This document shows, in pieces, positions 25,468-35,292 of a stretch of 64,000 nucleotides of DNA. This DNA is from Pseudarthrobacter oxydans. GTDB taxonomy: Bacteria > Actinomycetota > Actinomycetes > Actinomycetales > Micrococcaceae. The position numbers and the translations under genes are program-made. Every line of letters starts with the position of its first letter. Within the stretch, counting starts at the first letter, position 1. Under the pieces are notes generated by a model. It was not told the origin of the DNA. It ran no database searches and saw nothing but the letters and a program-made list of their open reading frames with translations. The stretch covers positions 1 through 64,000 of the forward strand of contig NZ_JABTYH010000006.1 in NCBI RefSeq assembly GCF_013314975.1. Reading direction: 5' to 3'.

Positions 25468-26718
25468 GTGAGAAGAAAAGCGATTGAACTGGCAGCCGTT
25501 GCAACCGCGGCAGTCCCCGGGCTGACACCGACGGCAGTTAGCTCTGCTCCGGACGACCCCGCGGACTTCGACTCAGCGCTGCTCCTCGACTCGGAAGGGA
25601 AGCGCTGGCGGGTCAGGTCGCCGCGCCACGCCGAGGCCAGCGCCCGCCTGGAAACAGAATTCCTGGTGCTGCGCGCCTTCGCGCCGGCCATCCGCGCCGA
25701 ACTGCCCTTCCTGATGCCCACGGTTGCCGGCAGCGTGCGCCTGGGAAGCCTGAGCACTTTCGTGTACTCGCATCTGGGCGGCAGCACCCGCAGCGTTGAG
25801 GAACTGACGGCCGGGCCGGATGCCCTGGCCCGGGAAATCGGCGTGGCACTGGCGGCCATCCACGATCTGCCCCGCGCGATCGTCAGCAATGCCGACCTGC
25901 CCAGCTATACCCCCAACGAATTCCGGCAGCGCAGGCTGAACGAGCTGGACCAGGCCGCCACCACCGGAAAAATTCCTCCGGCCCTGCTGCTGCGCTGGGA
26001 GCACGCACTTGAGGACGTGTCCTTGTGGCGCTTCAATCCCTCCGTGGTGCACGGGGACCTGCATGAGGACAACCTTCTCGTGGAGGGCTCCCGGGTCACC
26101 GCCGTGACCGGCTGGACAGACCTCCGCATCGGCGACCCCGCCGACGACTTTGCCTGGCTGGTGGCATCCAACGAGCAGGACTTCGTGGGCGCCGTCCTGG
26201 CCGCTTACACCGCCGGCCGCCGCGACAAGCCCGACAAGCACCTGCTTCGGCGGGCAGCGCTGTCGGCCGAATTCGCCCTGGCCCAGTATCTGGTCAAGGG
26301 CATCGCGGCCGGCGATGCCACCATGGTGGCGGAGGCGGAAGAGATGTTGGCCACCCTGGCCAGCGACATTGCAGAGCACGGCGGGCAGCCCATCAGCATT
26401 GAGCCCCTTCCGTCCCCGGCGGCTGCCACGGTCCCCGCCGAGGCTGCGCCTGCTTCCGTGGAACCTGCAGCGGGGGCAGGGGCTGGCCCCGGGTTACGGG
26501 CGGCCGACGGCGATGTGCCGGCAGCGGTGCCTCCGGTCACCGTCTTTCCGGTACCGGCAGTCCAGCCGGCCGTGCACGTGACCCCTATCCCCGTCGACCC
26601 CACACCTGCACCTGCAACTCCCCCGGCCGGCACCGGGGGCGGCGCCCCTGACGCACCAGGTGGTCCGGATGACACGTCGACGGCTGCCCTCACCATTGTT
26701 GAGGCCAACAAGCGCTAG
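25468..26718 (+). CDS. Aminoglycoside/macrolide phosphotransferase-like kinase
   Basis: 416 residues. APH fold. The N-lobe begins at about residue 38 (SALLLDSEGKRWRVRSP); the Brenner motif VVHGDLHEDNLLV gives the catalytic Asp, and DLRIGDPADDFAWLV gives the metal-binding Asp. From about residue 310 onward comes a Pro/Ala-rich tail with no domain. Resembles macrolide 2'-phosphotransferases at family level, but the position in a housekeeping repair cluster argues for a native small-molecule or protein kinase rather than acquired resistance. The GTG at 25468 follows TACCGT (25456-25461) by 6 nt, suggesting a leaderless mRNA. Confidence 0.8.
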   Translation: MRRKAIELAAVATAAVPGLTPTAVSSAPDDPADFDSALLLDSEGKRWRVRSPRHAEASARLETEFLVLRAFAPAIRAELPFLMPTVAGSVRLGSLSTFVYSHLGGSTRSVEELTAGPDALAREIGVALAAIHDLPRAIVSNADLPSYTPNEFRQRRLNELDQAATTGKIPPALLLRWEHALEDVSLWRFNPSVVHGDLHEDNLLVEGSRVTAVTGWTDLRIGDPADDFAWLVASNEQDFVGAVLAAYTAGRRDKPDKHLLRRAALSAEFALAQYLVKGIAAGDATMVAEAEEMLATLASDIAEHGGQPISIEPLPSPAAATVPAEAAPASVEPAAGAGAGPGLRAADGDVPAAVPPVTVFPVPAVQPAVHVTPIPVDPTPAPATPPAGTGGGAPDAPGGPDDTSTAALTIVEANKR

Positions 26719-26760
26719 CCTCGGGGCGCGAGACAGCTAAAGGACGTCCACGACGCACTT

Positions 26761-29700
26761 TCAGGCAGAGGTGAAGGCAGCCGCCACCATCTCCTCCAGC
26801 TGGTCAGCGGATGCGAGGTCATGCGGCCGCACGATCTTGTTGTCTGCAACGTAGAAGAAGGCCGCCCGGACATCCTCCAGTGGCACGCCTTTCAGCCGCG
26901 ACCACGCCAGCCGGTAGACGGCAAGCTGCACCGCCCGGGTCCGCAGCTGGGGCCCGGACGGCCGCCGTCCGGTCTTCCAGTCCACCAGGTCCCAGCGGCC
27001 GTCCGCGTCCTGGAAGACGGCGTCGATCCGTCCACGGACCACAACGTCACCTACGCGGGTCTCCACCGGGACCTCAACAAAAGCCGGGGAGCGGTGGGCC
27101 CACGGGGAGGACCTGAAGGTGGCCACCATGGCGTCGAGGTCGTAGGCCGCATCGATGTGGTCATCGGAACCCGGCGCCTCGCCAAGGTCCAGCATGCCTG
27201 CACTCCCGAAGTACTCTTCCACCCACGCGTGGAAGGCTGTTCCCTTCCGTGCCGACATGCCCGGTTCACGCGGCACCGGCCTGCGGAGCCGCCAGAGCAC
27301 CGCCTCCGGGTCTTCGTTGAGGTCCACAAGTGTGGATGCGGAAATATGGGTGGGAAGGTGCACCTCCTGGGCGGACGACTTCCTTGCCCGGCGTTCCAGC
27401 AGCAGTGCTGCTTCCCTCGCCCAGCCGGCAGCCGGACCGCTGAGCTGCGGAGCCGGGACCATCATGAAGTTGTCCTGGCCGGATAGAGCATTCGCGGGCG
27501 CTCCGGCATCCGGCAGGGGCAGGGCCCGCTCATGGGGCAGGGCCCTTCCATGGTGCATGGACTCCAGGGCAGCTGCCACCCGGGCGGACGCCCGTTCCAT
27601 GGCATCCCTGCGGCCCGTGCCAAGGCGGAGGCGCCCACCCGTCCGGGGATCCACCGGCCCCTCCAAGGGATCGTAGGGCCAGCCGGCCACCTCCACATCG
27701 AGGGTCAGCGGGCTGGCCTCCGGCAACGAAGCCTCCTCCACAGACCGCGGGTGGATGCCTGCCTGCACCGGGAGACCTTCGCGGGCCGGCGCAGCCAATG
27801 GCTCCAGCTCGGCCAGGAACTGTGACATGTCGGCCCGCCCGGACCTCGACCCCACCCAGGCTGCGCTGGACGCCCAGAGGACGTGCTTGGCCCGGGTGTA
27901 CGCCACGTAGGCCAGGCGGCGTTCCTCCGACTCCCCGTGCGCCTGGACGGCTGCCTTGAAGTCCTTTTCCGCGTCCAGCCATCCTTTTTGGTCCGGCTGG
28001 TCCAGGTCCCACTGGGGCAGGTCTGCCCGGTCGCCGCGCAGCGGCCAGGGCAGGGCCGCGGATCCGCTGCTCCAGCGCGAGTCACGGTCGCTGGGAAAGT
28101 CCTTGGCATTCAGGCCCGGAACAAAGACAACATCCCATTCCAGCCCTTTGGAGGCATGCACGGTGAGCAGCTGGACCGCCTCACGGTTGACATCGCTTGG
28201 CGGTGCTTCCAAGCCGTTTTCTTCAGCTGATGCCGCTTCCAGCCAGGACAGGAAGGCGAGGATGTCCACGCGCTGTGAGGTGCGCAGGAAGCCGGCCGCT
28301 GCATCCTGGAAGGCGTCAAGGTTCCGGCGGGCCTGGTGGATGCTGATGCCCGGCCTGGCGGCGACCTCGATGTCAAGGAGCATGGCCCTCTCCACTTCTC
28401 CCAGCAGCGTGGTGAGGTCGTCCCCCAGGTAGCCCCGGAGCTGGCGCAGCTCCGCCGAAAGCCGAAGCATCCGTCCGCGTGCGGCCGGGGTGAGGGACCT
28501 GCCGTTCGATGAGGTCCACCCCTCGCGCGGCAGCCAGTCCAGGGCTTCAACGAGGCTGGCGGTGTCCGTCAGGTCGCCTTCCAGGACGGCCGGTTCGGCA
28601 TCCGGGACGGTGTCATCAGCCGCTCCGGCCTGGCCGCGTCTCCGGGCGAGCTGGCTGGACCAGTCCCTCAGCGCCATCAAATCTGCCGGGCCTATCCGCC
28701 AGCGGGCCCCCGCGAGCAGGCGCATCAGCGCGTCGGAGCGGCCGGGGTCGGCGAGGACGCGCAGGGTGGCCACTAGATCCACGATTTCCGGGGTATCGAG
28801 GAGGCCGCCGAGACCGACAATCTCGTAGGCGATGCCTCGGGCCTCCAGTTGGCGCCGGATGGGTTCCATTTGCGCACGGCGCCGGCACAGCACGGCGATG
28901 GCGGGCGGAACCGGGGAACCGTCGGGCTTGAGCTCAAAGTCCGTCACACGGTATTTGAGGATGTCGTCAGCGAGCGCGGCAGCTTCGTCCACGTCGCTGG
29001 CAAACCGGCCCAGCACCACGGATCCTGCCGCCGCGTGCGGACTGGGCTGCAGCGGCGGAACTTCGGGGGCCACGGCCCCTCCCCCGCCGGCGGGGCCGCG
29101 CTGCGCGGCCGCCCGTCCCAGGGACTCGGACATGACGTTGGCCGCGGCCAGGATCGAGCGGCCGTTCCGCCAGGCCGTCGTCAGGTAGGACGTCGGCGCA
29201 GGAGCCCAGGTCCCGGTGTCCTCCGCTGGACGCTCCCCCGCGGCGCCTTCTTCCGACCCCTGGGGGGCCGTCTCCAGCCTCACCGGAAACTCCCGGACAA
29301 AATGGAAGAGCTGCCCGGCCGAGGCTCCGCGGAATCCGTAGATCGACTGGTTGGGATCACCCACGGCCGTCACCGCATGTCCGCCGCCGAAGAGCCTTGA
29401 AAACAGGACGAGCTGGGCGTGGGACGTATCCTGGAACTCGTCCAGCAGCACCACCTTGTAGCGCTGCCGCTCCATCTGCGCAGCCAGGGGGACTTCGCGT
29501 GCCACTCGGGCAGCGAGGGCCACCAGGTCGCCGAAGTCCAGCGCACCGCGGGCCCGTTTGGCCCCTGCATAGCGTCCCACCATGTCGGCCACGGAAGCCC
29601 TGGTCCGCAGCATTCCGGCGAGATCGGCCGCTGCCTGCGGGGGATTCTTCTTTTTGTCGGCAAGGTAAGGAAGTGACTCGAAGTCGGACAACCGCGCCAT

Positions 29701-30429
29701 CAGCCAGGCCTCGACGTCCTCGGGTTCTTGGAGGTGCTCGGCGCATTCACCGGCCAGCTGGATGACTGCCTTCACCAGCGTGGACTTTGCTGCCCGGAAA
29801 TGTCCGTATTCGCCGTCGTAGGCCTCCACGACCTCGCTGGCCAGCTGCCAGGCCTGCGCACCGCCCAGCAGGACCACATCACGCTCCACCCCCAGCCGGA
29901 GCCCGTAGTCGGAGACGATGCCGCTGGCGAACGAGTGGTAGGTGGACACCTTCGGTTCCAGGGCGTCGCTGCTGAGCAGCCCCTCGGGGAAAACCGTGTG
30001 ACCCCTTTCCCGGCCAACCGTGTCCTGGGCCATCTTGTCCTGGGCAACCAGCCGCTGGAGGGCAGCCAGCTTCGCACGGATGCGCGATGCCAGCTCACCG
30101 GCAGCCTTCCGGGTAAAGGTCACACCCAGGACTTCTTCCGGCCTGACCCACCCGTTGGCCACGAGCCACACCACGCGGTCCGCCATGGTGGCTGTCTTCC
30201 CCGATCCTGCCCCCGCAATAACCAGCCGCGGGGTCAGCGGCGACGAAATGATCGCCGACTGTTCCGGCGTCGGCACGTTTTTTTCACCCAGCAGCGCGGA
30301 AAGCTCTTCCGGGCTGAACCGCGGCCGGGGCGGTGTGGCGGCCGGTGCTGCTTCCCGGGCAGCCAAGGCCAGGGCGCCTGAAGGCCCGGCGGCAAGGGAC
30401 GACCCCTGCTCTTGCACGTCCTGCATCAT
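26761..30429 (-). CDS. adnB: AdnB-type ATP-dependent helicase-nuclease subunit
   Basis: 1222 residues. UvrD-like motor with Walker A VIAGAGSGKTATM, VTFTRKAAGELASRIR, VVLLDEFQDTSHAQ, GDPNQSIYGFRGAS and LLTVHASKGLEWDVVFV. The C-terminal PD-(D/E)XK nuclease has VVRGRIDAVFQDADG, DLVDWKTGRR and AVQLAVYRLAW. AdnAB resects DNA double-strand breaks in actinobacteria. The start overlaps the adnA stop by 4 nt (ATGA), so the subunits are coupled. Last gene of the MGMT-like/adnA/adnB operon. Confidence 0.93.
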   Translation of the reverse strand: MMQDVQEQGSSLAAGPSGALALAAREAAPAATPPRPRFSPEELSALLGEKNVPTPEQSAIISSPLTPRLVIAGAGSGKTATMADRVVWLVANGWVRPEEVLGVTFTRKAAGELASRIRAKLAALQRLVAQDKMAQDTVGRERGHTVFPEGLLSSDALEPKVSTYHSFASGIVSDYGLRLGVERDVVLLGGAQAWQLASEVVEAYDGEYGHFRAAKSTLVKAVIQLAGECAEHLQEPEDVEAWLMARLSDFESLPYLADKKKNPPQAAADLAGMLRTRASVADMVGRYAGAKRARGALDFGDLVALAARVAREVPLAAQMERQRYKVVLLDEFQDTSHAQLVLFSRLFGGGHAVTAVGDPNQSIYGFRGASAGQLFHFVREFPVRLETAPQGSEEGAAGERPAEDTGTWAPAPTSYLTTAWRNGRSILAAANVMSESLGRAAAQRGPAGGGGAVAPEVPPLQPSPHAAAGSVVLGRFASDVDEAAALADDILKYRVTDFELKPDGSPVPPAIAVLCRRRAQMEPIRRQLEARGIAYEIVGLGGLLDTPEIVDLVATLRVLADPGRSDALMRLLAGARWRIGPADLMALRDWSSQLARRRGQAGAADDTVPDAEPAVLEGDLTDTASLVEALDWLPREGWTSSNGRSLTPAARGRMLRLSAELRQLRGYLGDDLTTLLGEVERAMLLDIEVAARPGISIHQARRNLDAFQDAAAGFLRTSQRVDILAFLSWLEAASAEENGLEAPPSDVNREAVQLLTVHASKGLEWDVVFVPGLNAKDFPSDRDSRWSSGSAALPWPLRGDRADLPQWDLDQPDQKGWLDAEKDFKAAVQAHGESEERRLAYVAYTRAKHVLWASSAAWVGSRSGRADMSQFLAELEPLAAPAREGLPVQAGIHPRSVEEASLPEASPLTLDVEVAGWPYDPLEGPVDPRTGGRLRLGTGRRDAMERASARVAAALESMHHGRALPHERALPLPDAGAPANALSGQDNFMMVPAPQLSGPAAGWAREAALLLERRARKSSAQEVHLPTHISASTLVDLNEDPEAVLWRLRRPVPREPGMSARKGTAFHAWVEEYFGSAGMLDLGEAPGSDDHIDAAYDLDAMVATFRSSPWAHRSPAFVEVPVETRVGDVVVRGRIDAVFQDADGRWDLVDWKTGRRPSGPQLRTRAVQLAVYRLAWSRLKGVPLEDVRAAFFYVADNKIVRPHDLASADQLEEMVAAAFTSA

Positions 30430-33400
30430 TCAGTCACTTGCCTTCCACGCACGCACAACGGACAAACTTCGGGGAGCCGGCAGCCGTGGCCGCCGTGGCT
30501 GCCTTTGGATGGATCGTGCCGCGCTTCGAAGGCGCTGCCGCCCATCACCGAAGCTGCATCCTTCACCATGTCCAGGGCCCAGTTGTCCTCCTGATCGATC
30601 GGGTCCTGCTGCTGGATGGCCGGATTTTTTGCTCCGGTTCCGAGCTGGGCCAGTACCGCCCCGCCGGGTACCGGTCCCGCCTGGCCGCCCGGACCGTCGT
30701 CGAACCCGCCGGCAAGCACCGCTGCCTGGTAGGCACCCAGCTGCGGATGCCGCGCCAGCTCCCCCTTGCCGGGCTGACGTTTCCCCGTCTTCAGGTCCAC
30801 GATCACCAGACGGCCCTCAGCGTCGATCTCCAGCCGGTCCACCTGGCCGCGCAGGACGGCGTCGCGGTCCGGGGCATCATCAACAGGGACCGTTCCAAGC
30901 GCCACCTCGAAATCCTGCTCCACGCCTGCGAGGCTCCTCCCCTCGCTCCGCATCAGGAGGACATACTGGGCCAGCTTTCGCACCATGGACTCGGCACGCT
31001 GGAAATCAAGCCTGCCCTCCCAATTGTCCTTCATTCCCAGCGCGGGCCAGCGCCGGACGAGTTCCGCGACGTACTCGGAGCCGGAGGCGTCCGGGAGTTC
31101 CTGGGCAATCGCGTGGACCAGGGTGCCCAGGCTCCGTGCGAAGTCGGTGGCAGCCTCACCTCCTGCGGCCTGGACGAACCAGTCGAGCGGTGATTTTTGG
31201 ACTGTCTCAACTTTTGACGGTGACACGAACACCGTGCCGCCGGGTGGAACCACCGCCGCTTCGGAGCTCAGCGGGGGAAGACCCCACCAGCTCTGCGGAT
31301 GCGCGCCCGGAACGGGCGGCTCCGCCCTGGCCAGGCGTGCAAGCACCCTGGCCGCTTCCTCCGCCTGCGGAGCGTCATGTCCGTCCAGCTGGGCGTGCTG
31401 CCGCAGTTCGGCAACAAGCGCGCGGAGCGTCATGGGACGCTCAACGGGAGTGAAGCCGCGGGTTTCCTGGCCGGGAGCCAGGGGCGCCACATAGTCGAGG
31501 AACGAGGACGGCTGGTCGTCTTCGGAGGATACGGCGGTGCAGAGCAGCAGTTCGCGGGCACGGGAGACTGCTGTGGAGAAACTCCGGAGCTCGTCATACC
31601 GGATATCGCGAAGCCGGCTTAGGGGATCCCGTTGCAGGGCGTAGCCTGGGCCGTGCTCCACGGCATCGCTGTACAGGGTGCTTCCAAGCAGCTCGCCGCG
31701 GAGCCGTGTGTTGGGCCAGACGCCCTCCTGGAGGCCGGCAACAATCACCACCGGCCATTCACGTCCGGCTGCGCTGGCAGGCGTCATCAGCTCGACGGCG
31801 TCGTCCACCTGTGCGCGTGCGGCAAGGGTGTCCATGGGCAGCTCCTGGTTCAGGAGATATTCAAGGAACTGCTCAGGACCCGCACCGGGCACCTGGTCAA
31901 CGTAACGCTCCGCGGTGTGGAAAAGCGCCATCATGGCATCCAGGTCGCGGTCCGCGCGTGCTCCGTGCGGTCCGCCCGAAAGGGCCGTCTCCGTCCAGGC
32001 GCCGGCGAGCCCGGTGGAGTTCCAGAGGGCCCAGAGGACTGACTCGGCGTTGGCGCCGGGTTCAGCAGCCGCCCTGCTGCCTGCCTGGATCATGCGTGCC
32101 GCCCGGCGTGCGGCGCGGCCCTCGATGCCAAGGGTTGACAGCGCATTAGGCTCCAGCAGCGCTTCGACCAGCAGTGCGTCGCTGGTACGGCCTCCGCCGC
32201 CCAGGATTTCTTCCCTTCTCAGCGATTGCCGCAACCGGCGGAGCTCGATGGACGTCGCACCGCCGATCCGCGAGGTCAGGAGCGATACTGCGGCTTCGGG
32301 GGTGAGCAGTGCCGGGTCCAGCGCGATGGCGAAGGCATCAAGCAGCGGACGGACGGCCACCTCGTCCCGGACAGCGGACTCTGCCACGGGGACACGCACG
32401 GCGATCCCCTGTCCGGACAAATACCGCTGGAACTCGCTGACCTGGGCGCCGTTGCGCACAATGACCGCGACGTCGGCCAGGTCACGGCCGTGGTTGATGT
32501 GCTGGTCCAGGATCCGCTGGGCCACGTACCGCAGTTCGTGCACGGCGGACGGAACAAGGTGTGCCTCCACTGCCCCTTCCGGGCTGTCGCCGCCGGGCTG
32601 GTCGAGGCGCCTGGCAAGCTGGCCGCCCGCCCGCTGGGAGATCCGTCCGGCGACACTTAGCCAGGCTTCGGAAACCCTGGTCCCCTGCCGGTGGGCATAC
32701 CGCAGCGGACGCTCCACCACAGGCGCCCCCGGCGACAGCAGGTGCGGCAGTTCCGCGACGAGGTCCGGCCTTGCCCCGCGGAAGCCCTGGACGACGGTGT
32801 CCGGGCAGAAGGCCACGAAGGAGTCCTTGCCTCCGGCTATGTCGGCCAGCAACTCAAAGACTGCGGGGTTGGCCTCCTGGATGTCGTCCACGAGGATGAC
32901 CTGCAGGCGCTCCCGTTCCGCGGCCAGGAACGCAGGAAAATCCTGGAACACCTGCCGGGCGGCCGTGATGATCCCGGCGGGGTCGAAAGCCTCCGGCATC
33001 CGAAGGTCCAGGACATCCCGGTACTCGGAATACAGCGCGGCAGCGGCAAGCCAGTCAGGCCTGCCGCAGTCACGTCCGAGCCGCACCACGTCCTCCGGAG
33101 TGCGCCCTGATTCAATGATCCGGTCAAACAACTGCCGGACTTCCTGCCGGAAGCCGCGCGTTTCCAGCGCCCCCTCCATATCGGCAGGCCAGGGCAGTTC
33201 CAGGCCCGGGAGGCGGTGTCCTTCAAGGAGTTCCTTGATGATGAGGTCCTGCTCAGGCCCGGAGAGGAGCCTCGGCGGCCTGGACAAGGAAAGAAGCCCT
33301 TCAGCTTTGGCGCGCCTGATGACATCGAAGGCGTAGGACGCCCAGGTACGCGCCGGCGTTGTGCTCAGGCTCCTGTCCAGCCGTGCGGTGAAGCGGTCGC

Positions 33401-33779
33401 GGAGGGTGTCGGCTGCGAGGCGGCTTGGTGCCAGGATCAGCATGCGCTCTGGATCCACGCCGTCCCGGAACACCCGGCGGACGGCGGCCTCGACGAGGGT
33501 GGTGGTCTTACCGGTTCCCGGGGCACCGGGCATCAGTACCGGCCCGGCCCCCTGGGGTACATCAACCGCGGCCTGCTGGTCCGCCGACAGCAGCGGCTCT
33601 GCCGCATGGACGTGGCGGGGTGGCAGCAGCTTCAGGCCTGTCGCGGCCGGTCTTCCCTGGCTGCGGTCCGTGCTGCCGGCTCCAGGGCCCGCCGTTGTGT
33701 CAGCATCAGGTGCAGGACCTTCCGCGGAATCGTCCCTGTACTCGTCACGTGGGCCGGTGAAGGGCGTTGTTACTGTCAC
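30426..33779 (-). CDS. adnA: AdnA-type ATP-dependent helicase-nuclease subunit
   Basis: 1117 residues. Partner of AdnB. Walker A is MPGAPGTGKTTTLVEAAV near residue 85; motif II reads VILVDDIQEANP, DDIQ in place of the usual DExQ. The C-terminal nuclease domain has VLRGQVDRLEIDAEG, VIVDLKTGKRQPG and QLGAYQAAV. The last residues contain three close Cys (HGCRLPEVCPLC), which could help bind an Fe-S cluster as in AddB; this is inference. The GTG start overlaps the stop of the upstream alkyltransferase-like gene by 4 nt. Confidence 0.93.
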   Translation of the reverse strand: MTVTTPFTGPRDEYRDDSAEGPAPDADTTAGPGAGSTDRSQGRPAATGLKLLPPRHVHAAEPLLSADQQAAVDVPQGAGPVLMPGAPGTGKTTTLVEAAVRRVFRDGVDPERMLILAPSRLAADTLRDRFTARLDRSLSTTPARTWASYAFDVIRRAKAEGLLSLSRPPRLLSGPEQDLIIKELLEGHRLPGLELPWPADMEGALETRGFRQEVRQLFDRIIESGRTPEDVVRLGRDCGRPDWLAAAALYSEYRDVLDLRMPEAFDPAGIITAARQVFQDFPAFLAAERERLQVILVDDIQEANPAVFELLADIAGGKDSFVAFCPDTVVQGFRGARPDLVAELPHLLSPGAPVVERPLRYAHRQGTRVSEAWLSVAGRISQRAGGQLARRLDQPGGDSPEGAVEAHLVPSAVHELRYVAQRILDQHINHGRDLADVAVIVRNGAQVSEFQRYLSGQGIAVRVPVAESAVRDEVAVRPLLDAFAIALDPALLTPEAAVSLLTSRIGGATSIELRRLRQSLRREEILGGGGRTSDALLVEALLEPNALSTLGIEGRAARRAARMIQAGSRAAAEPGANAESVLWALWNSTGLAGAWTETALSGGPHGARADRDLDAMMALFHTAERYVDQVPGAGPEQFLEYLLNQELPMDTLAARAQVDDAVELMTPASAAGREWPVVIVAGLQEGVWPNTRLRGELLGSTLYSDAVEHGPGYALQRDPLSRLRDIRYDELRSFSTAVSRARELLLCTAVSSEDDQPSSFLDYVAPLAPGQETRGFTPVERPMTLRALVAELRQHAQLDGHDAPQAEEAARVLARLARAEPPVPGAHPQSWWGLPPLSSEAAVVPPGGTVFVSPSKVETVQKSPLDWFVQAAGGEAATDFARSLGTLVHAIAQELPDASGSEYVAELVRRWPALGMKDNWEGRLDFQRAESMVRKLAQYVLLMRSEGRSLAGVEQDFEVALGTVPVDDAPDRDAVLRGQVDRLEIDAEGRLVIVDLKTGKRQPGKGELARHPQLGAYQAAVLAGGFDDGPGGQAGPVPGGAVLAQLGTGAKNPAIQQQDPIDQEDNWALDMVKDAASVMGGSAFEARHDPSKGSHGGHGCRLPEVCPLCVRGRQVTE

Positions 33780-34192
33780 ACAGACATTCCATCATCAGCC
33801 ACCGACAATCCATGCAGCCGCCGCTCCAGCTCCTCGGCAACGGCATCAATCACGTCCAGTTCATCTTCGGCGGGCGCCCACCGGGCGGCCTGAAGATCCA
33901 CACGCCAGCGTCCTTCCCGGGTCCGCTGGTATTCCAGATAGGCACCAAGGAGGGGCGTCCCCTCGGCAAGGTAGTGGCGGAGGGCCTCTGCCTCGTGCCC
34001 GGCAGGTGCATGGCCGCTCGCCTTGAGGATCCGCCACCAGGGCACGCCGCTCCCGTAGTGGCTCATGACGGCGCCCACCTGCCTGGGGCCGCCGGACCCC
34101 AGCAGCTCGGCAACGTCGCCGTACGCCACGGCGGATGCGGCGGGCACCAGTTCCACGACGGCCAGCACCGCCTCCACGTACTCAATCCGCAT
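33776..34192 (-). CDS. Alkyltransferase-like protein (MGMT family, ATL)
   Basis: 138 residues. Shares the MGMT DNA-binding fold (VAYGDVAELLGSGGPRQVGAVM) but the active-site PCHRV motif is replaced by VPWWRIL, with no Cys. Such ATL proteins bind O6-alkylguanine and hand the lesion to other repair systems; they do not transfer the alkyl group. First gene of an operon with adnA and adnB (4-nt overlap). TAGATT (34204-34199) lies 6 nt before the ATG, consistent with a leaderless mRNA. Confidence 0.92.
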   Translation of the reverse strand: MRIEYVEAVLAVVELVPAASAVAYGDVAELLGSGGPRQVGAVMSHYGSGVPWWRILKASGHAPAGHEAEALRHYLAEGTPLLGAYLEYQRTREGRWRVDLQAARWAPAEDELDVIDAVAEELERRLHGLSVADDGMSV

Positions 34193-34255
34193 TGATCCAA
34201 TCTAGCGGCAGTGGCGCTCCACGGAATTGTCAGTGGTGCCCTTTAGCGTTGACAT

Positions 34256-34966
34256 ATGAGCACCTGGAACACCCTCCCCCGCGCAGCTTTCGACCTGGAA
34301 ACCACGGGCCGCAACTCGCGGGCTGCACGTATTGTCACGGCCTCCGTAACGGTGGTGGACCATAACGGCGACGTCATCAGGGAACATGAGTGGCTGGCCG
34401 ATCCCGGGGTGGAGATTCCCACGGAAGCCAGCGACGTACACGGTGTCACCACCGAAAAGGCCCGTCGGGAAGGCAGGCCCGCGCATGAGGTGACGCAGGA
34501 ACTTGCCGCAGTCCTGCAGGACCTTTTTGACACGAACATCCCCGTCATCGCTTTCAACGCAAGCTACGATTTCACTGTCCTGGCCGCGGAATCGGCGCGC
34601 TACGGCGTGCCCCAGCTAAGCCGCTTCCCGGTCCTGGATCCCTACATCATGAACAAGCAGGTGGACCGCTACCGGAAGGGCAAGCGCACCCTGACGGCGC
34701 TGTGCGAGGAGTATGGCGTGGTCCTGGACAATGCCCACACCTCTGCGGCCGATGCCCTGGCAACGCTGCGGGTCCTGGACGCCATGGCCGGCAAATTCCC
34801 AAAGCTGATGATGCCCGCGAGCCAGCTCCACCAGCTGCAGGTGGACTGGGCCACCAGCCAGGCGGCAGACTTCCAGGGCTACCTCCGGAAGACCAAGCCG
34901 GCTGCCGTCATCGAGGGCGACTGGCCGGTACTTCCCCCGCAGGACGCGAGCCTCGGCGGTTTCTGA
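34256..34966 (+). CDS. DEDDh 3'-5' exonuclease (DNA polymerase III epsilon-like)
   Basis: 236 residues. Exo I motif AFDLETTGRNSRAARIV, VHGVTTEKARREG, Exo II VIAFNASYDFTVL and Exo III NAHTSAADALATLRVL (His and Asp) are all present, so the exonuclease should be active. The C-terminus is about 60 residues with no known domain. Not linked to dnaE; probably repair or RNA/DNA trimming. TAGCGT (34244-34249) is 6 nt before the ATG, so the transcript is probably leaderless; it diverges from the ATL-adnAB operon. Confidence 0.9.
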   Translation: MSTWNTLPRAAFDLETTGRNSRAARIVTASVTVVDHNGDVIREHEWLADPGVEIPTEASDVHGVTTEKARREGRPAHEVTQELAAVLQDLFDTNIPVIAFNASYDFTVLAAESARYGVPQLSRFPVLDPYIMNKQVDRYRKGKRTLTALCEEYGVVLDNAHTSAADALATLRVLDAMAGKFPKLMMPASQLHQLQVDWATSQAADFQGYLRKTKPAAVIEGDWPVLPPQDASLGGF

Positions 34967-35292
34967 CATAGTGCTGCCGCGCGGATGCGAGGCAAGTCAC
35001 AGTAACAGGGCTTCACATAGGCGGGCAGGCAACCACCTCCGGTATTCGGCGCCACCTTGCCCGGACCGCTCGGTCGAAGCGCAGTATTGCCCAAACATCG
35101 AATAATATTTGCTCCTGAGCATGCCGCCGGTGCGTTTGTTTGAAAGTTCACCGAAAAACCCCAGGTGAGAGAATAAAGTTTTGCGGTCACCCCTGCCTTG
35201 CCGTGCTTGAACAGCGCCGGGCAGGTGCCAGGCGCCACCAGCGCAGCCTCGCGGCCCGGTTGACTAATGACTCAGATGAAAGCGACAACCTG
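34967..35292. other. Intergenic region upstream of the amino acid ABC transporter
   Basis: 326 nt with no gene. An AT-rich patch around 35100-35125 and 35150-35182 stands out against the GC-rich background and may contain the promoter and operator of the transporter operon. I cannot fix a -35/-10 pair or a known operator. A weak inverted pair CGGTG...CACCG lies around 35130-35155. Confidence 0.4.

Noticed and set aside
25468..26718. Acquired antibiotic-resistance gene
   Set aside because: The APH fold alone does not show resistance; base composition and the repair-gene neighbourhood fit a resident gene, and there are no mobile elements.
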